Positions 25,556 to 35,461 of a stretch of DNA of 64,000 bases are shown here, one piece after another. Position numbers and translations under genes: made by a program. The notes beneath the pieces are model-generated. The model was not told the origin of the DNA. It saw nothing but the letters and a program-made list of their open reading frames with translations, and ran no database searches. Numbering within the stretch: position 1 is the first letter of the stretch; every line of letters begins with the position of its first letter. This stretch comes from Microbacterium kunmingense (GTDB taxonomy: Bacteria > Actinomycetota > Actinomycetes > Actinomycetales > Microbacteriaceae): assembly GCF_023155745.1 (NCBI RefSeq), contig NZ_JAKNUS010000003.1, positions 248,001 through 312,000 on the forward strand, in the 5' to 3' direction.

Positions 25556-26605
25556 TCAGCGACGACGCCGGGTGGCGTCCTGCACCTCGCCGACGAGCTC
25601 TTCGATGACGTCCTCGAGGAAGAGCACCGCGGTGATCGTGCCCCGCTGATCGCGCACCTGGGCCAGGTGACGTCCGTCGCGGCGCATGAGCGCGAGAGCG
25701 TCCTCGAGATCGGTGGTCTCCTGCACGGGCACCATGTGGTGGATGCGCTTGGCCGGGATCGGGGTGTCCATCGCGGCATCGGGCCCCTCGGCCACCCGCA
25801 GGATGTCCTTGAGGTGCACGTAGCCCACCGGCGTGCCGTCGGCGCCGACGATGACGTACCGCGAGAAGCCGTGCCGTGCCACGGCCCGCTCGATGTCGCC
25901 GGGGGTCGTGGTCTCGGGGAGGGTCACGAGGTCGGCGAGCGGCACGGCGATGTCCTTCGCCTGCTTGTCGGTGAACTCCATCACCGCCGCCACCGTCCCC
26001 GCGGAGTCATCCAGCACCCCCTCGATGCGGGACTGGTTGACGATCGTGGCGACCTCCTCGAGCGTGAAGGTGGAGGCGGCCTCGTCCTTGGGCTCGACCC
26101 GGAAGAGCCGAACGATGTGGTTGGCGATCCAGTTGAGCGTGAAGATCACCGGGTGGAAGACCTTCGACACCCACACCAGCGGGGCGGCGAGCATCAGCAC
26201 GGCACGATCGGGCACCGAGAACGCCAGGTTCTTCGGCACCATCTCGCCGAAGACGACGTGGAGGTACGACACCAGCACGAGCGCGATGGCGAAGGCGATC
26301 GCATCGACCAGGCCGGCGGGCAGTCCGGTGAGGGCCAGCGGCTCTTCGAGCAGGTGGTGGATGGCCGGCTCGGAGACGTTCAGGATCAGCAGCGAGCAGA
26401 TCGTGATGCCCAGCTGCGACGTGGCGAGCATGAGGGTCGCGTGCTCCATCGCGTACAGCGCGGTGCGCGCGGCGCGGACGCCCTTCTCGGCGAGCGGCTC
26501 GATCTGCGAGCGCCGCGCCGAGATCACCGCGAATTCGGCGCCGACGAAGAAGGCGTTGCCGAGCAGCAGCACGACGAGCCAGGCGATCCCCGCCCAATCG
26601 TTCAT
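25556..26605 (-). CDS. CNNM/DUF21 hemolysin-like protein with CBS domains (shorter paralogue)
   Basis: A 349-residue membrane protein. An N-terminal DUF21 (CNNM) transmembrane domain of about 200 residues includes GNAFFVGAEFAVISARRSQIE and FGEMVPKNLAF, followed by a CBS pair. The C-terminal CorC_HlyC transporter-associated domain found in the neighbour is missing. The family is implicated in magnesium and cobalt homeostasis; hemolysin is a historical name. The ATG overlaps the stop of the upstream paralogue by 4 nt, so the two probably form a heteromer or are at least co-produced. Confidence 0.88.
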   Translation of the reverse strand: MNDWAGIAWLVVLLLGNAFFVGAEFAVISARRSQIEPLAEKGVRAARTALYAMEHATLMLATSQLGITICSLLILNVSEPAIHHLLEEPLALTGLPAGLVDAIAFAIALVLVSYLHVVFGEMVPKNLAFSVPDRAVLMLAAPLVWVSKVFHPVIFTLNWIANHIVRLFRVEPKDEAASTFTLEEVATIVNQSRIEGVLDDSAGTVAAVMEFTDKQAKDIAVPLADLVTLPETTTPGDIERAVARHGFSRYVIVGADGTPVGYVHLKDILRVAEGPDAAMDTPIPAKRIHHMVPVQETTDLEDALALMRRDGRHLAQVRDQRGTITAVLFLEDVIEELVGEVQDATRRRR

Positions 26606-27930
26606 CGGTCCTCACCCCCGGCCTCGGCGCGGGCGGCGACGACCGCGGGCGTGAAGCGCACTCGGTCGACGCGGCGGCCGTCCATCCGCTGCACCTCCAG
26701 GGCACCGTCCTCGATGCTCACGGTGTCGCCGACGGCGGGGATGCGCTCCAGGACGCTCATGATGAATCCGCCCACGGTGTCGTACACGTCTCCCTCAGGG
26801 ATGCGGATTCCGGTGCGGTCGCGCACCTCGTCGGGCCGGAGTTCGCCGGGGAAGCTCACGTAGCCGCTCCCGCGCACGATTCCGGCGCGCCGCCGGTCGT
26901 GCTCGTCGAGCACCTCGCCGACGATCTCCTCCACGAGGTCTTCGAGGGTCACCACCCCCGCCGTGCCGCCGTACTCGTCCACGACGACGGCCATCTGGTA
27001 CCCACGGGCGCGCAGCTCCGACACCAGGGCGTCGAGGTGCACGGCCTCCGGCACCCGCAGGACCTCGCTCGCGAGCGCTGCCGCCGGCACGTCCGCGCGA
27101 CGATCCCTCGGCACGCCGATCGCGGCCTTGAGGTGGACGATCCCGGTGATGTCGTCCATCGACTCCCCGGTCACCGGGAAGCGCGAGTGGCCCGTCCGCC
27201 GCGCCAGCTGGATCACATCGTCGGCGCTGTCGGATGAGGACAGGGCATGGATGCTGGGGCGCGGGGTCATCACATCGGCGGCCGTCAGCCGGGCGAAGTT
27301 CAGACTGCGGTCGAGAAGACTGGCGGTGTCCTTCTCCAGCACACCCGCGCTGGCCGAACGCCGCACCAGGCTCGAGAGCTCCTCGGCCGTGCGCGCACCG
27401 GACAGTTCCTCCTTGGGCTCGATGCCGAGGGCCCGCAGCACGGCGTTGGCACTGCCGTTGAGGAGACGGATCGCGGGACGGAAGACGGTGGTGAAGGCCA
27501 CCTGGAACGGCATGACCAGCTTGGCGGTCTGACGTGGGACGGCGAGGGCGAAGTTCTTCGGGACGAGCTCGCCGATGATCATGGAGAACACCGTCGCGAT
27601 CGAGACGCCCACGATGGCCGAGAGCGGAACGACGAGGCCCTCGGGCCAGCCCCAGCCGAGCAGGACGGGGCGCAGCAGGTTCGAGATCGCCGGCTCCATC
27701 GTGTAGCCGGTGAGGAGCGTGGTCAGGGTGATCCCCAACTGCGCGCTCGAGAGGTGCGTCGAGGTGATCCGCAGCGCGCTGATCGTCGGCGACAGTCGCG
27801 ACTCCCCCGCCTCGCGGCGGGCCTCGAGGTCGGCACGGTCGAGATTGACCAGAGCGAACTCGCTCGCGACGAACAGTCCGGTGCCGACGGTCAGCAGCAG
27901 CCCCACGCCCAACATGACGTAATCCATCAC
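26602..27930 (-). CDS. CNNM/DUF21 hemolysin-like protein with CBS and CorC_HlyC domains
   Basis: A 442-residue membrane protein. DUF21 domain about 1-195 (GTGLFVASEFALVNLDRADLE; IIGELVPKNFALAVPRQ), two CBS motifs about 205-330 (DVMTPRPSIHALSSSDSADDV; AVVDEYGGTAGVVTLEDLVEEIVGE), then a CorC_HlyC domain to the end. This is the full-length architecture of YfjD/CorB-type proteins. Likely role: divalent cation export or control. First gene of a two-gene operon with the shorter paralogue. A TAGACT hexamer at 28009-28014 on the minus strand may be its -10. Confidence 0.9.
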   Translation of the reverse strand: MMDYVMLGVGLLLTVGTGLFVASEFALVNLDRADLEARREAGESRLSPTISALRITSTHLSSAQLGITLTTLLTGYTMEPAISNLLRPVLLGWGWPEGLVVPLSAIVGVSIATVFSMIIGELVPKNFALAVPRQTAKLVMPFQVAFTTVFRPAIRLLNGSANAVLRALGIEPKEELSGARTAEELSSLVRRSASAGVLEKDTASLLDRSLNFARLTAADVMTPRPSIHALSSSDSADDVIQLARRTGHSRFPVTGESMDDITGIVHLKAAIGVPRDRRADVPAAALASEVLRVPEAVHLDALVSELRARGYQMAVVVDEYGGTAGVVTLEDLVEEIVGEVLDEHDRRRAGIVRGSGYVSFPGELRPDEVRDRTGIRIPEGDVYDTVGGFIMSVLERIPAVGDTVSIEDGALEVQRMDGRRVDRVRFTPAVVAARAEAGGEDR

Positions 27931-28161
27931 GCGTCACCCCCGATCAGCGCGAGGGCAGGGCGGTGGGGCGAGGGTCTACAACTGGGAGGGTCGTCCATCT
28001 CGCCGAGAAGTCTACGGCAGGACGCCCGGGGAAGCGGCGGCTCGGCTGCCGATGAGTGGGAACCATCCGCCGCGGCGGCGGGCCATGGACGTAGTCTTCC
28101 TCCGACGCATTCACGCGAATCCATCCGTGGACCCCGTCCACCGACCGACGAAGGAACAACG

Positions 28162-29655
28162 ATGTCGACCGTCACCGATTCCACCACGACCACGACCCTG
28201 ATCGATCCCGACGTCTTCGCGGGGCTCATCCACATCGACGGCGCCTGGGTGCCCGGGGAAGGCGGTCAGATCGCGTCGGTCGAGCCGGCGACCGGCGAGA
28301 CCCTCGCCATGGTCGGGATGGCCGGCCCCGCCGATGTCGCGAAAGCCGCCGAGGGAGCCGCGCGCGCGCAGCGGGAGTGGGCGGCGACTCCGCACCCCGT
28401 GCGGGCCGGCGTGCTGCGCAAGGCGGCGCAGCTGTGGGAGCAGCACGCCGAGGAGATCATGGGCTGGAACGTCCGCGAGGTCGGGGCCATCCCCCCGCTC
28501 GCCGGCTTCGCGCTGCACGTCACGGCCGCCGAGTGCTACGAGGCCGCGTCGCTCCCGTCGGCGCCGCTCGGCTCGATCCTCGCGAGCGAGGAGCCCCGTC
28601 TGTCGCTGGCGCAGCAGGTGCCCGTGGGCGTCGTGGGCGTCATCTCGCCGTTCAACGTTCCGCTGATCCTCGGCATCCGCGCCGTCGCGCCGGCGCTCGC
28701 TCTGGGAAACGCCGTGCTGCTCAAGCCCGACCCCCGCACGGTCATCACCGGCGGGGTCAGCATGGTGCGCATCTTCGAGGAGGCGGGCCTTCCCAAGGGG
28801 CTGCTGCAGCTGGTGCCCGGCGGTGCGGACGTGGGAGAGGCGATGGTCGCCGACCCCCGCGTGCGCGTCGTGGCCTTCACCGGCTCGACCCGCGCCGGCC
28901 GTGCCGTGGGCGAACTCGCCGGTCGCCACCTCACCAGGGCCCATCTCGAACTCGGCGGCAACTCCGCGTTCGTCATCCGTCACGACGCCGATGTGGATCA
29001 GGCCGTCAACCTCGCCACGTGGGGCGCGTTCCTCCACCAGGGCCAGATTTGCATGACGGTCGGGCGCCACATCGTGCACGAGTCGCTCTTCGACGCGTAC
29101 GTCGAGAAGCTCGCCGCCAAGGCCGAGTCGATGGTGGTCGGCGACCCGGCCGCGGGTCAGGTGCACCTCGGCCCCCTCATCGACGAGGTGCAGCGCGACC
29201 GCGTCCACACGCTCGTCCAGGACGCCGTGGCCCAGGGGGCGCGGCTTGCCGCGGGTGGCACCTATGAGGACCTCTTCTATCGTCCGACCGTGCTCGCGAA
29301 CCCGCCGAAGGATGCCGCCGCCTATTGCGACGAGGTCTTCGGCCCGGTCGCCTCGGTGGTGTCGTTCTCGACCGACGATGAGGCGGTCGCGCTCGCCGCC
29401 GACACCGAGTACGGCCTCTCGCTCGGCATCGTCACCGCCGACGCGATGGCGGGATGGGAGATGGCCCAGCGCATCCCGTCGGGGATCGTGCACGTGAACG
29501 ATCAGACCGTCAATGACGAGGCCAACGCCCCGTTCGGCGGCGTGGGGGCCTCGGGCACCGGTTCGCGCCACGGCGGCGCGCAGGCCAACATCGACGCGTT
29601 CACCGAAACCCGCTGGATCACGATGCGACGCGAGCCCGGTCAGTACCCGCTCTGA
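28162..29655 (+). CDS. Aldehyde dehydrogenase family protein (benzaldehyde dehydrogenase-like)
   Basis: A 497-residue NAD(P)-dependent aldehyde dehydrogenase. The catalytic cysteine is Cys297 in HQGQICMTVGRH and the general base is Glu263 in LELGGNS. The cofactor motif FTGSTRAGRAVG lies at 239-250, with Asn165 in SPFNVPL. The sequence around the active site resembles benzaldehyde and related aromatic aldehyde dehydrogenases, but substrate is not proven. AAGGA precedes the ATG. It is a single gene, divergent from the CNNM operon; TAGTCT near 28094 could be a -10. Confidence 0.9.
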   Translation: MSTVTDSTTTTTLIDPDVFAGLIHIDGAWVPGEGGQIASVEPATGETLAMVGMAGPADVAKAAEGAARAQREWAATPHPVRAGVLRKAAQLWEQHAEEIMGWNVREVGAIPPLAGFALHVTAAECYEAASLPSAPLGSILASEEPRLSLAQQVPVGVVGVISPFNVPLILGIRAVAPALALGNAVLLKPDPRTVITGGVSMVRIFEEAGLPKGLLQLVPGGADVGEAMVADPRVRVVAFTGSTRAGRAVGELAGRHLTRAHLELGGNSAFVIRHDADVDQAVNLATWGAFLHQGQICMTVGRHIVHESLFDAYVEKLAAKAESMVVGDPAAGQVHLGPLIDEVQRDRVHTLVQDAVAQGARLAAGGTYEDLFYRPTVLANPPKDAAAYCDEVFGPVASVVSFSTDDEAVALAADTEYGLSLGIVTADAMAGWEMAQRIPSGIVHVNDQTVNDEANAPFGGVGASGTGSRHGGAQANIDAFTETRWITMRREPGQYPL

Positions 29656-29672
29656 CCGGCGACACCCGCCGG
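29656..29672. terminator. Possible bidirectional hairpin between the aldehyde dehydrogenase and guaB1
   Basis: A 6-bp stem (CCGGCG/CGCCGG) with a 5-nt loop, directly after the dehydrogenase stop and between two convergent genes. There is no T-tract, so support is weak. Confidence 0.35.
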
Positions 29673-29689
29673 CAGGTCACCTGACGGCA

Positions 29690-31147
29690 TCACCAGCTGA
29701 CAGGGAGGGCCTTGCCCTCCTCGTAACCGGCGGCGGACTGCAGGCCGACGCGGGCGCGCTCGTGGAACTGCGCCACGGTGTGCGCGCCCGCGTAGGTGAA
29801 CGACGACCGCACGCCCGAGGTGATCATGTCCAAGAGATCCTCGAGCCCGGGGCGGAGGGGGTCGAGGTAGATCTTGGATGACGAGATCCCCTCGGCGAAG
29901 AGCTCCTTGCGAGCCCGCTCGTAGGGATCGAGGCGGCCGAAGCGCTCCTGCACGGCTTTGGTCGAAGCCATGCCCCACGACTCCTTGTACGCCCGCCCCG
30001 CGTCATCCCTCAGGAGCTCCCCCGGAGCTTCGATGGTGCCTGCGAACCACGAGCCGATCATGACGGATGCCGCGCCTGCGGCCAGGGCCAGAGCGACGTC
30101 CCTGGGGTAGCGCACGCCGCCGTCCGCCCACACGTGCGCACCGCGGGCCCGCGCGGCCTCCGCGGTCTCGAGGACGGCGGAGAACTGGGGGCGCCCCACG
30201 GCCGTCATCATCCGCGTGGTGCACATCGCGCCGGGGCCGACGCCGACCTTGAGGATCGTCGCGCCCGCGTCGACGAGGTCGGCGACCCCGTCGGCGGTGA
30301 CGATGTTCCCCGCCACGATCGGGACGCCGAGGCCCTCGGCCGACACCGCGCGCAGGGCCCTGAGCATGCCGTCCTGGTGTCCGTGCGCGGTGTCGACGAC
30401 GAGGACGTCCACACCGGCGCCCACGAGCGCACGGGCCTTGGCCGCCACATCCCCGTTGATGCCCACCGCCGCGGCGACGGCGAGACGCCCCGAGTCGTCG
30501 ACGGCGGGGCGGTAGAGAGTCGTCCGCAGGGCGCTGCGCCGAGAGAGCGTGCCGATGACGAAGCCGTGGTGCAGCACGCAGACCGTCTCTGCGTCGGCGG
30601 CGACGATCAGGTCGAATGCGTGGCGGGCGTCGTCGACGTCGTCCGCGTCGATGGATGCGGCGTGCCCGCGGGCGAGGTCGCCCAGGCGCGCGTCGGGGAG
30701 GGCGGAGCCCAGCCGGCGTGCCGGCACCACACCGAGGACGTCGTCGATGTGCACGCGCCCCGCCGGAGCGTCGCTGACGACGATGCCGTGCCCCTCGGTC
30801 GCCGGAAGGAGTCGAGCGGCATCGGCGACAGTGGCTGAGGACGGGAGCACGAGCGGCGTGTCCCACGGCACCGGCTGCGCCTTGACCCAGCGGATGGCGG
30901 CGTCCATCTCCTGCAGCGGCAGATCCTGCGGCAGGACGCCCAGGCCGCCGCGACGGGCCAGGGTCGCCGCCAGGCGCGCACCCGTCACCGAGTTCATGTT
31001 GGCCGACACCAGGGGAAGCGTCGCGGGCGTTCCGTCGGCCGGGGCGAGGTCGACGTCCAGGCGACTGGTGATCGCCGAATGGCGGGGCACCAGGAACACG
31101 TCCGAGTAGGTGAGGTCGACCTGCGGGTTCGCGCCGTAGAACTCCAT
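29690..31147 (-). CDS. guaB1: GuaB1 family IMP dehydrogenase-related protein (probable GMP reductase)
   Basis: A 485-residue TIM-barrel protein of the IMPDH/GMPR superfamily with an inserted CBS pair at about 95-215. The catalytic cysteine is Cys309 in VGVGPGAMCTTRMMT, and a WADGGVRYPRDVALALAAGA block follows. Actinobacterial GuaB1 proteins have been shown in mycobacteria to act as CBS-regulated GMP reductases, converting GMP to IMP, so that is the likely role. The ATG at 31147 sits 7 bp from a TAGGAT hexamer, suggesting a leaderless mRNA. Confidence 0.93.
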   Translation of the reverse strand: MEFYGANPQVDLTYSDVFLVPRHSAITSRLDVDLAPADGTPATLPLVSANMNSVTGARLAATLARRGGLGVLPQDLPLQEMDAAIRWVKAQPVPWDTPLVLPSSATVADAARLLPATEGHGIVVSDAPAGRVHIDDVLGVVPARRLGSALPDARLGDLARGHAASIDADDVDDARHAFDLIVAADAETVCVLHHGFVIGTLSRRSALRTTLYRPAVDDSGRLAVAAAVGINGDVAAKARALVGAGVDVLVVDTAHGHQDGMLRALRAVSAEGLGVPIVAGNIVTADGVADLVDAGATILKVGVGPGAMCTTRMMTAVGRPQFSAVLETAEAARARGAHVWADGGVRYPRDVALALAAGAASVMIGSWFAGTIEAPGELLRDDAGRAYKESWGMASTKAVQERFGRLDPYERARKELFAEGISSSKIYLDPLRPGLEDLLDMITSGVRSSFTYAGAHTVAQFHERARVGLQSAAGYEEGKALPVSW

Positions 31148-31154
31148 TGCACCG

Positions 31155-31160
31155 ATCCTA
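31155..31160 (-). promoter_or_regulatory. -10-like hexamer of guaB1
   Basis: TAGGAT on the minus strand, 7 bp before the ATG. Confidence 0.5.
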
Positions 31161-31322
31161 GAGACCTTTTCCCCCGGAAAAGAGGGCGATTCTTGCCATC
31201 CCGCCCGGCGCAAGCCCGGAAACGGCGCGCACAGACTGGGTTAGTCTTAACAACCGTGCGTGCGGGCCGTATCGAGACCTGCGCGGCGGACGAATTTCGG
31301 CGATGAAAGCAGGCGATCGAGC

Positions 31323-34300
31323 GTGTCGAGCCAGGTGACCGGCGTCGGGGTGTCGAGCGAGGGAGAGTTCGGGGCCAACGAATGGCTGGTCGACGAACTG
31401 TACGAGCAGTACAAGGTCGACAAGAACTCCGTGGACAAGGAGTGGTGGCCGATCCTCGAGGCCTATCACCCCGTCGAGGTCGACGGGGAAGGCGCGGGTG
31501 ACACCGGCGCCGCCGCAAGCGACGCGGCACCGGCGAAGGACGCGGCGCCCCCGGCATCCGATGCGCCCGCCGCATCCGACGCTCCGGCCGCGTCCCCCGC
31601 GAACGATGCCCACCCGATCACCGCACCGGTGCCCGTGATCGGAGCCCAGCCCGTCGCGCGGACGACGGCGAAGCCCGCCGCCCCGCAGCCGATTCCGGCG
31701 CAGGCTCCGAAGGTCACGCCCTCAGCGGCGCAGGAGCAGACCGATGAGGACAAGGTCACCGTCCTCAAGGGCATGACGAAGACCCTCGCGGCCAACATGG
31801 ACCAGTCGCTGACCGTTCCCACGGCCACGAGCGTGCGGACGGTTCCCGCGAAGCTGATGATCGACAACCGCATCGTCATCAACAACCACATGTCGCGTAC
31901 CCGCGGCGGGAAGATCAGCTTCACCCACCTCATCGGCTGGGCGATGATCCAGGCGCTGAAGGAGTTCCCGAGCCAGAACGTCTTCTACGCCGAGGTCGAC
32001 GGCAAGCCCTCGGTGGTCGCCCCCGCGCACATCAACCTCGGCATCGCCATCGACCTGCCCAAGCCCGACGGAACCCGGTCGCTCCTGGTGCCCAGCATCA
32101 AGCGCGCCGAGACCCTGACCTTCAGCGAGTACCTCGCCTCGTACGAGGATCTGGTCACCCGGGCGCGGGGCAACAAGCTCACCGCGGCCGACTTCCAGGG
32201 CACGACGATCTCCCTGACCAACCCGGGCGGCATCGGCACGGTCCACTCCGTGCCGCGCCTGATGAAGGGCCAGGGCTGCATCGTCGGCGCCGGCGCGCTG
32301 GACTACCCGGCCGAGTTCCAGGGAGCGAGCGAGAAGACGCTCAACGAGATGGCGATCGGCAAGACGATCACCCTCACCAGCACCTACGACCACCGCGTCA
32401 TCCAGGGCGCAGGTTCGGGCGAGTTCCTGAAGATCATCCACGAGCTGCTGATCGGCAAGCGCGGCTTCTACGACGACATCTTCGCGGCGCTCCGCATCCC
32501 CTACGCGCCCATCCACTGGGCCAGCGACATCAACGTCGACGTCGCCGAGCGCGTCGACAAGACCGCCCGCGTGCAGGAGCTCATCAACTCCTTCCGCGTG
32601 CGCGGGCACCTGATGGCCGACATCGACCCGCTCGAGTACGTCCAGCGCACCCACCCCGACCTCGAGATCGAGCAGCACGGGCTGACCTTCTGGGACCTCG
32701 ACCGCGAGTTCGTCACCGGCGGCTTCGGCGGCAAGCGCCTGATGAAGCTCCGCGAGATCCTCGGCGTGCTGCGCGACTCGTACTGCCGCACGATCGGCCT
32801 GGAGTACATGCACATCCAGGACCCCGCGCAGCGGCTGTGGTTCCAGCAGAACGTCGAGGTGAAGTACACCAAGCCCACCCACGACGAGCAGCTGCGGATC
32901 CTGTCGAAGCTGAACCAGGCCGAGGCCTTCGAGACGTTCCTGCAGACCAAGTACGTCGGTCAGAAGCGCTTCAGCCTCGAGGGTGGCGAGTCGCTCATCC
33001 CGCTGCTCGACGAGGTGCTGCAGGGCGCCGCGCAGGCGGGCCTCGACGGCGCGGCGATCGGCATGGCGCACCGCGGGCGCCTGAACGTGCTGACCAACAT
33101 CGGCGGCAAGACCTACGGACAGGTCTTCCGCGAGTTCGAGGGCTCGGTCGCCGTGGGCGCCAAGCGCGGCTCGGGCGATGTGAAGTACCACCTCGGCACC
33201 GAGGGCACCTTCATCGCCGACGACGGCAGCGAGCTGCCCGTGTACCTGGCCGCCAACCCGTCCCACCTCGAGACCGTCGACGGTGTGCTCGAGGGCATCG
33301 TCCGCGCCCGACAGGACCGGAAGCCCGTCGGCACGTTCTCCTGGTTGCCGGTGCTCATCCACGGCGACGCGGCCTTCGCCGGCCAGGGCGTCGTCGTCGA
33401 GACGCTGCAGATGTCGCAGCTGCGCGGATACCGCACGGGCGGCACCGTGCACATCGTGGTCAACAACCAGGTCGGCTTCACCACGATGCCCACCGACGCC
33501 CGCACCTCGGTGTACGCCACGGATGTCGCCAAGACCATTCAGGCGCCGATCTTCCACGTCAACGGCGACGACCCCGAGGCCGTCGTCCGGGTCGCCCAGC
33601 TCGCCTTCGCCTATCGCGAGAAGTTCCACCGCGACGTCGTGATCGACCTCGTCTGCTACCGCCGGCGCGGCCACAACGAGGGCGACGACCCGTCGATGAC
33701 GCAGCCGCTCATGACGAACCTCATCGAAGCCAAGCGCTCCGTGCGACGCCTCTACACCGAGGCCCTCGTCGGACGAGGCGACATCACCGAGGAAGAGTAC
33801 GAGCAGGCCAAGCGCGACTTCCAGAATCGCCTCGAGATCGCCTTCGCCGAGACGCACGCCGCAGAGACCGGGTCCTCCCCGACCGTCGGTCCCGATGCGG
33901 ATGACGCGGGGGCGACCCCTGCGGGCGAGCTGGACACCACGGGTGTCTCGCGCGACATGGTGCACCTCATCGGCGACGCCTTCGTCAACAAGCCCGAGGG
34001 CTTCACCGTGCACGGCAAGCTCCAGCAGCTGCTGGACAAGCGCCTGGACATGAGCCGCAACGGCAACATCGACTGGGGCTTCGCGGAACTCCTCGCGTTC
34101 GGCTCGCTCCTGGTCGAGGGCACCTCGGTGCGCCTCGCGGGTCAGGACTCGCGCCGCGGCACGTTCGTGCAGCGGCACTCGGTGCTGCACGACCGGCAGA
34201 ACGGCCAGGAGTGGATCCCGCTGGCGAATCTCGCCGAAAACCAGGGCCGCTTCTGGGTGTACGACTCCCTCCTGAGCGAGTACGCCGCCATGGCCTTCGA

Positions 34301-35090
34301 GTACGGGTACTCCGTCGAGCGCTCCGACGCGCTGGTGCTCTGGGAGGCGCAGTTCGGCGACTTCGCCAACGGCGCGCAGTCTGTCATCGACGAGTTCATC
34401 TCGTCGGCCGAGCAGAAGTGGGGGCAGCAGTCCAGCGTGACGCTCCTCCTCCCCCACGGGTACGAGGGCCAGGGGCCCGACCACTCCTCGGCGCGGATCG
34501 AGCGCTACCTGCAGATGTGCGCGCAGGACAACATGATCGTCGCCCGCCCGTCGACGCCCGCGTCGTACTTCCATCTGCTGCGCCGTCAGGCCTACGCCCG
34601 CCCGCGCCGCCCCCTGATCGTCTTCACCCCGAAGGCGATGCTGCGGCTGCGGGGAGCGACGAGCAAGGTCGAGGACTTCCTCACGGGTCGCTTCGAGCCG
34701 GTGCTCGACGATGACCGCGGTATCGACGCCTCGAAGGTGGAGCGTGTGCTGCTGCACTCGGGCAAGCTGCACTGGGACCTGCGCGCGGAGCTCGACAAGA
34801 AGCCCGACCCCCGCATCGCGCTGGTGCGCCTGGAGCAGTTCTACCCGTCCCCCGTCGGGGCGCTGCACCGCGTGCTCGCGAACTACCCCGGCGCCGACCT
34901 CGTGTGGGTCCAGGACGAGCCCGAGAACCAGGGCGCATGGCCGTTCATCGCCCTGGAGCTGAGCAAGCACCTCGACGGACGCGATGTCGAACTGATCTCC
35001 CGTCCTGCCATGGCGTCGACCGCGACCGGGTCGCCGAAGGTGCACGCCGCCGAGCAGGCGGAGATCATGCGGGCGGCCCTCAGCTTCTGA
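31323..35090 (+). CDS. kgd: Multifunctional 2-oxoglutarate decarboxylase / dehydrogenase E1-E2 (Kgd)
   Basis: A 1255-residue fusion typical of actinobacteria. It has a short N-terminal E1 helix (FGANEWLVDELYEQYK), an Ala/Pro-rich linker (about 50-140), an E2 succinyltransferase domain (about 150-400, with TYDHRVIQGAGSGEFL), then the thiamine-diphosphate E1 domains. These include MAHRGRLNVLTNI, GDAAFAGQGVVVETLQ and LVCYRRRGHNEGDDPSMTQP. It oxidatively decarboxylates 2-oxoglutarate in the TCA cycle together with shared E2/E3 subunits. GTG at 31323 (VSSQVTG) matches homologous N-termini; an upstream in-frame GTG at 31260 is less likely. TAGTCT at 31242-31247 may be the -10. Confidence 0.96.
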   Translation: MSSQVTGVGVSSEGEFGANEWLVDELYEQYKVDKNSVDKEWWPILEAYHPVEVDGEGAGDTGAAASDAAPAKDAAPPASDAPAASDAPAASPANDAHPITAPVPVIGAQPVARTTAKPAAPQPIPAQAPKVTPSAAQEQTDEDKVTVLKGMTKTLAANMDQSLTVPTATSVRTVPAKLMIDNRIVINNHMSRTRGGKISFTHLIGWAMIQALKEFPSQNVFYAEVDGKPSVVAPAHINLGIAIDLPKPDGTRSLLVPSIKRAETLTFSEYLASYEDLVTRARGNKLTAADFQGTTISLTNPGGIGTVHSVPRLMKGQGCIVGAGALDYPAEFQGASEKTLNEMAIGKTITLTSTYDHRVIQGAGSGEFLKIIHELLIGKRGFYDDIFAALRIPYAPIHWASDINVDVAERVDKTARVQELINSFRVRGHLMADIDPLEYVQRTHPDLEIEQHGLTFWDLDREFVTGGFGGKRLMKLREILGVLRDSYCRTIGLEYMHIQDPAQRLWFQQNVEVKYTKPTHDEQLRILSKLNQAEAFETFLQTKYVGQKRFSLEGGESLIPLLDEVLQGAAQAGLDGAAIGMAHRGRLNVLTNIGGKTYGQVFREFEGSVAVGAKRGSGDVKYHLGTEGTFIADDGSELPVYLAANPSHLETVDGVLEGIVRARQDRKPVGTFSWLPVLIHGDAAFAGQGVVVETLQMSQLRGYRTGGTVHIVVNNQVGFTTMPTDARTSVYATDVAKTIQAPIFHVNGDDPEAVVRVAQLAFAYREKFHRDVVIDLVCYRRRGHNEGDDPSMTQPLMTNLIEAKRSVRRLYTEALVGRGDITEEEYEQAKRDFQNRLEIAFAETHAAETGSSPTVGPDADDAGATPAGELDTTGVSRDMVHLIGDAFVNKPEGFTVHGKLQQLLDKRLDMSRNGNIDWGFAELLAFGSLLVEGTSVRLAGQDSRRGTFVQRHSVLHDRQNGQEWIPLANLAENQGRFWVYDSLLSEYAAMAFEYGYSVERSDALVLWEAQFGDFANGAQSVIDEFISSAEQKWGQQSSVTLLLPHGYEGQGPDHSSARIERYLQMCAQDNMIVARPSTPASYFHLLRRQAYARPRRPLIVFTPKAMLRLRGATSKVEDFLTGRFEPVLDDDRGIDASKVERVLLHSGKLHWDLRAELDKKPDPRIALVRLEQFYPSPVGALHRVLANYPGADLVWVQDEPENQGAWPFIALELSKHLDGRDVELISRPAMASTATGSPKVHAAEQAEIMRAALSF

Positions 35091-35110
35091 GTCTCCTGGC
35101 AGACGCAACG

Positions 35111-35141
35111 GCGGGGACGGCGCACGACGCGCCGTCCCCGC
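35111..35141 (+). terminator. Terminator of kgd
   Basis: A perfect 13-bp inverted repeat (35111-35123 and 35129-35141) with a 5-nt loop, about 20 nt after the kgd stop. Confidence 0.8.
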
Positions 35142-35162
35142 TGTCGTCTCCGTCGGCGTGTC

Positions 35163-35180
35163 ACGGCGGATCCCCGCCGT
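35163..35180 (-). terminator. Hairpin downstream of rsrA
   Basis: ACGGCGG and CCGCCGT (7 bp) flank a 4-nt loop, 39 nt beyond the rsrA stop on the minus strand. It probably ends the sigR-rsrA transcript or blocks convergent read-through. Confidence 0.45.
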
Positions 35181-35218
35181 TGCGCACGGACGGGCGGTCC
35201 GTCAGACCGGGAGGTGCG

Positions 35219-35461
35219 TCAGTGGGTGGCCTGCACGGCGCGCAGGCGCGCGAGGATCTGATCGCGCAGCTCTTCGGGCGCCGTCTCCTTGCACGCACGG
35301 GCCACGACCTCGGTGAGCGTGCGCGCGACGAGCGCCTCGTCGCGGCATCCGGGACAGTTGTCCAGGTGCTCGGTGATGTCGTTGTGCTCGGTCTTGCACA
35401 CCTCGTTGCGGAGGTACTCCTCGAGGTCGCGCCGGGCCTTCTCGCAGCCGCAGTCCGTCAT
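35219..35461 (-). CDS. rsrA: Mycothiol-system anti-sigma factor RsrA
   Basis: An 80-residue zinc-binding anti-sigma factor of the ZAS family. The signature Hx3Cx2C is present as HLDNCPGC (His32, Cys36, Cys39), with further cysteines at 4, 6 and 22. In homologues, oxidation forms a disulfide, releases zinc and frees SigR, which then turns on thiol-stress genes. The start overlaps the end of sigR by 4 nt, so both are made from one mRNA, as in Streptomyces and mycobacteria. Confidence 0.93.
   Translation of the reverse strand: MTDCGCEKARRDLEEYLRNEVCKTEHNDITEHLDNCPGCRDEALVARTLTEVVARACKETAPEELRDQILARLRAVQATH

Noticed and set aside
31240..31258. A possible second DtxR/IdeR box before kgd (GGGTTAGTCTTAACAAC)
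   Set aside because: It matches only about 12 of 19 positions, its core is broken (AGTC instead of AGGC), and kgd is not an expected iron-regulated gene. More likely it is just the -10 region with TAGTCT.
31722..35108. A 1128-codon open frame antisense to kgd, and similar long antisense frames opposite secA, rsgA and lpqB
   Set aside because: High GC content leaves few stop codons on the opposite strand. The translations have low-complexity Arg/Gly/Asp/His composition and no recognisable domain, while the sense frames encode known proteins.
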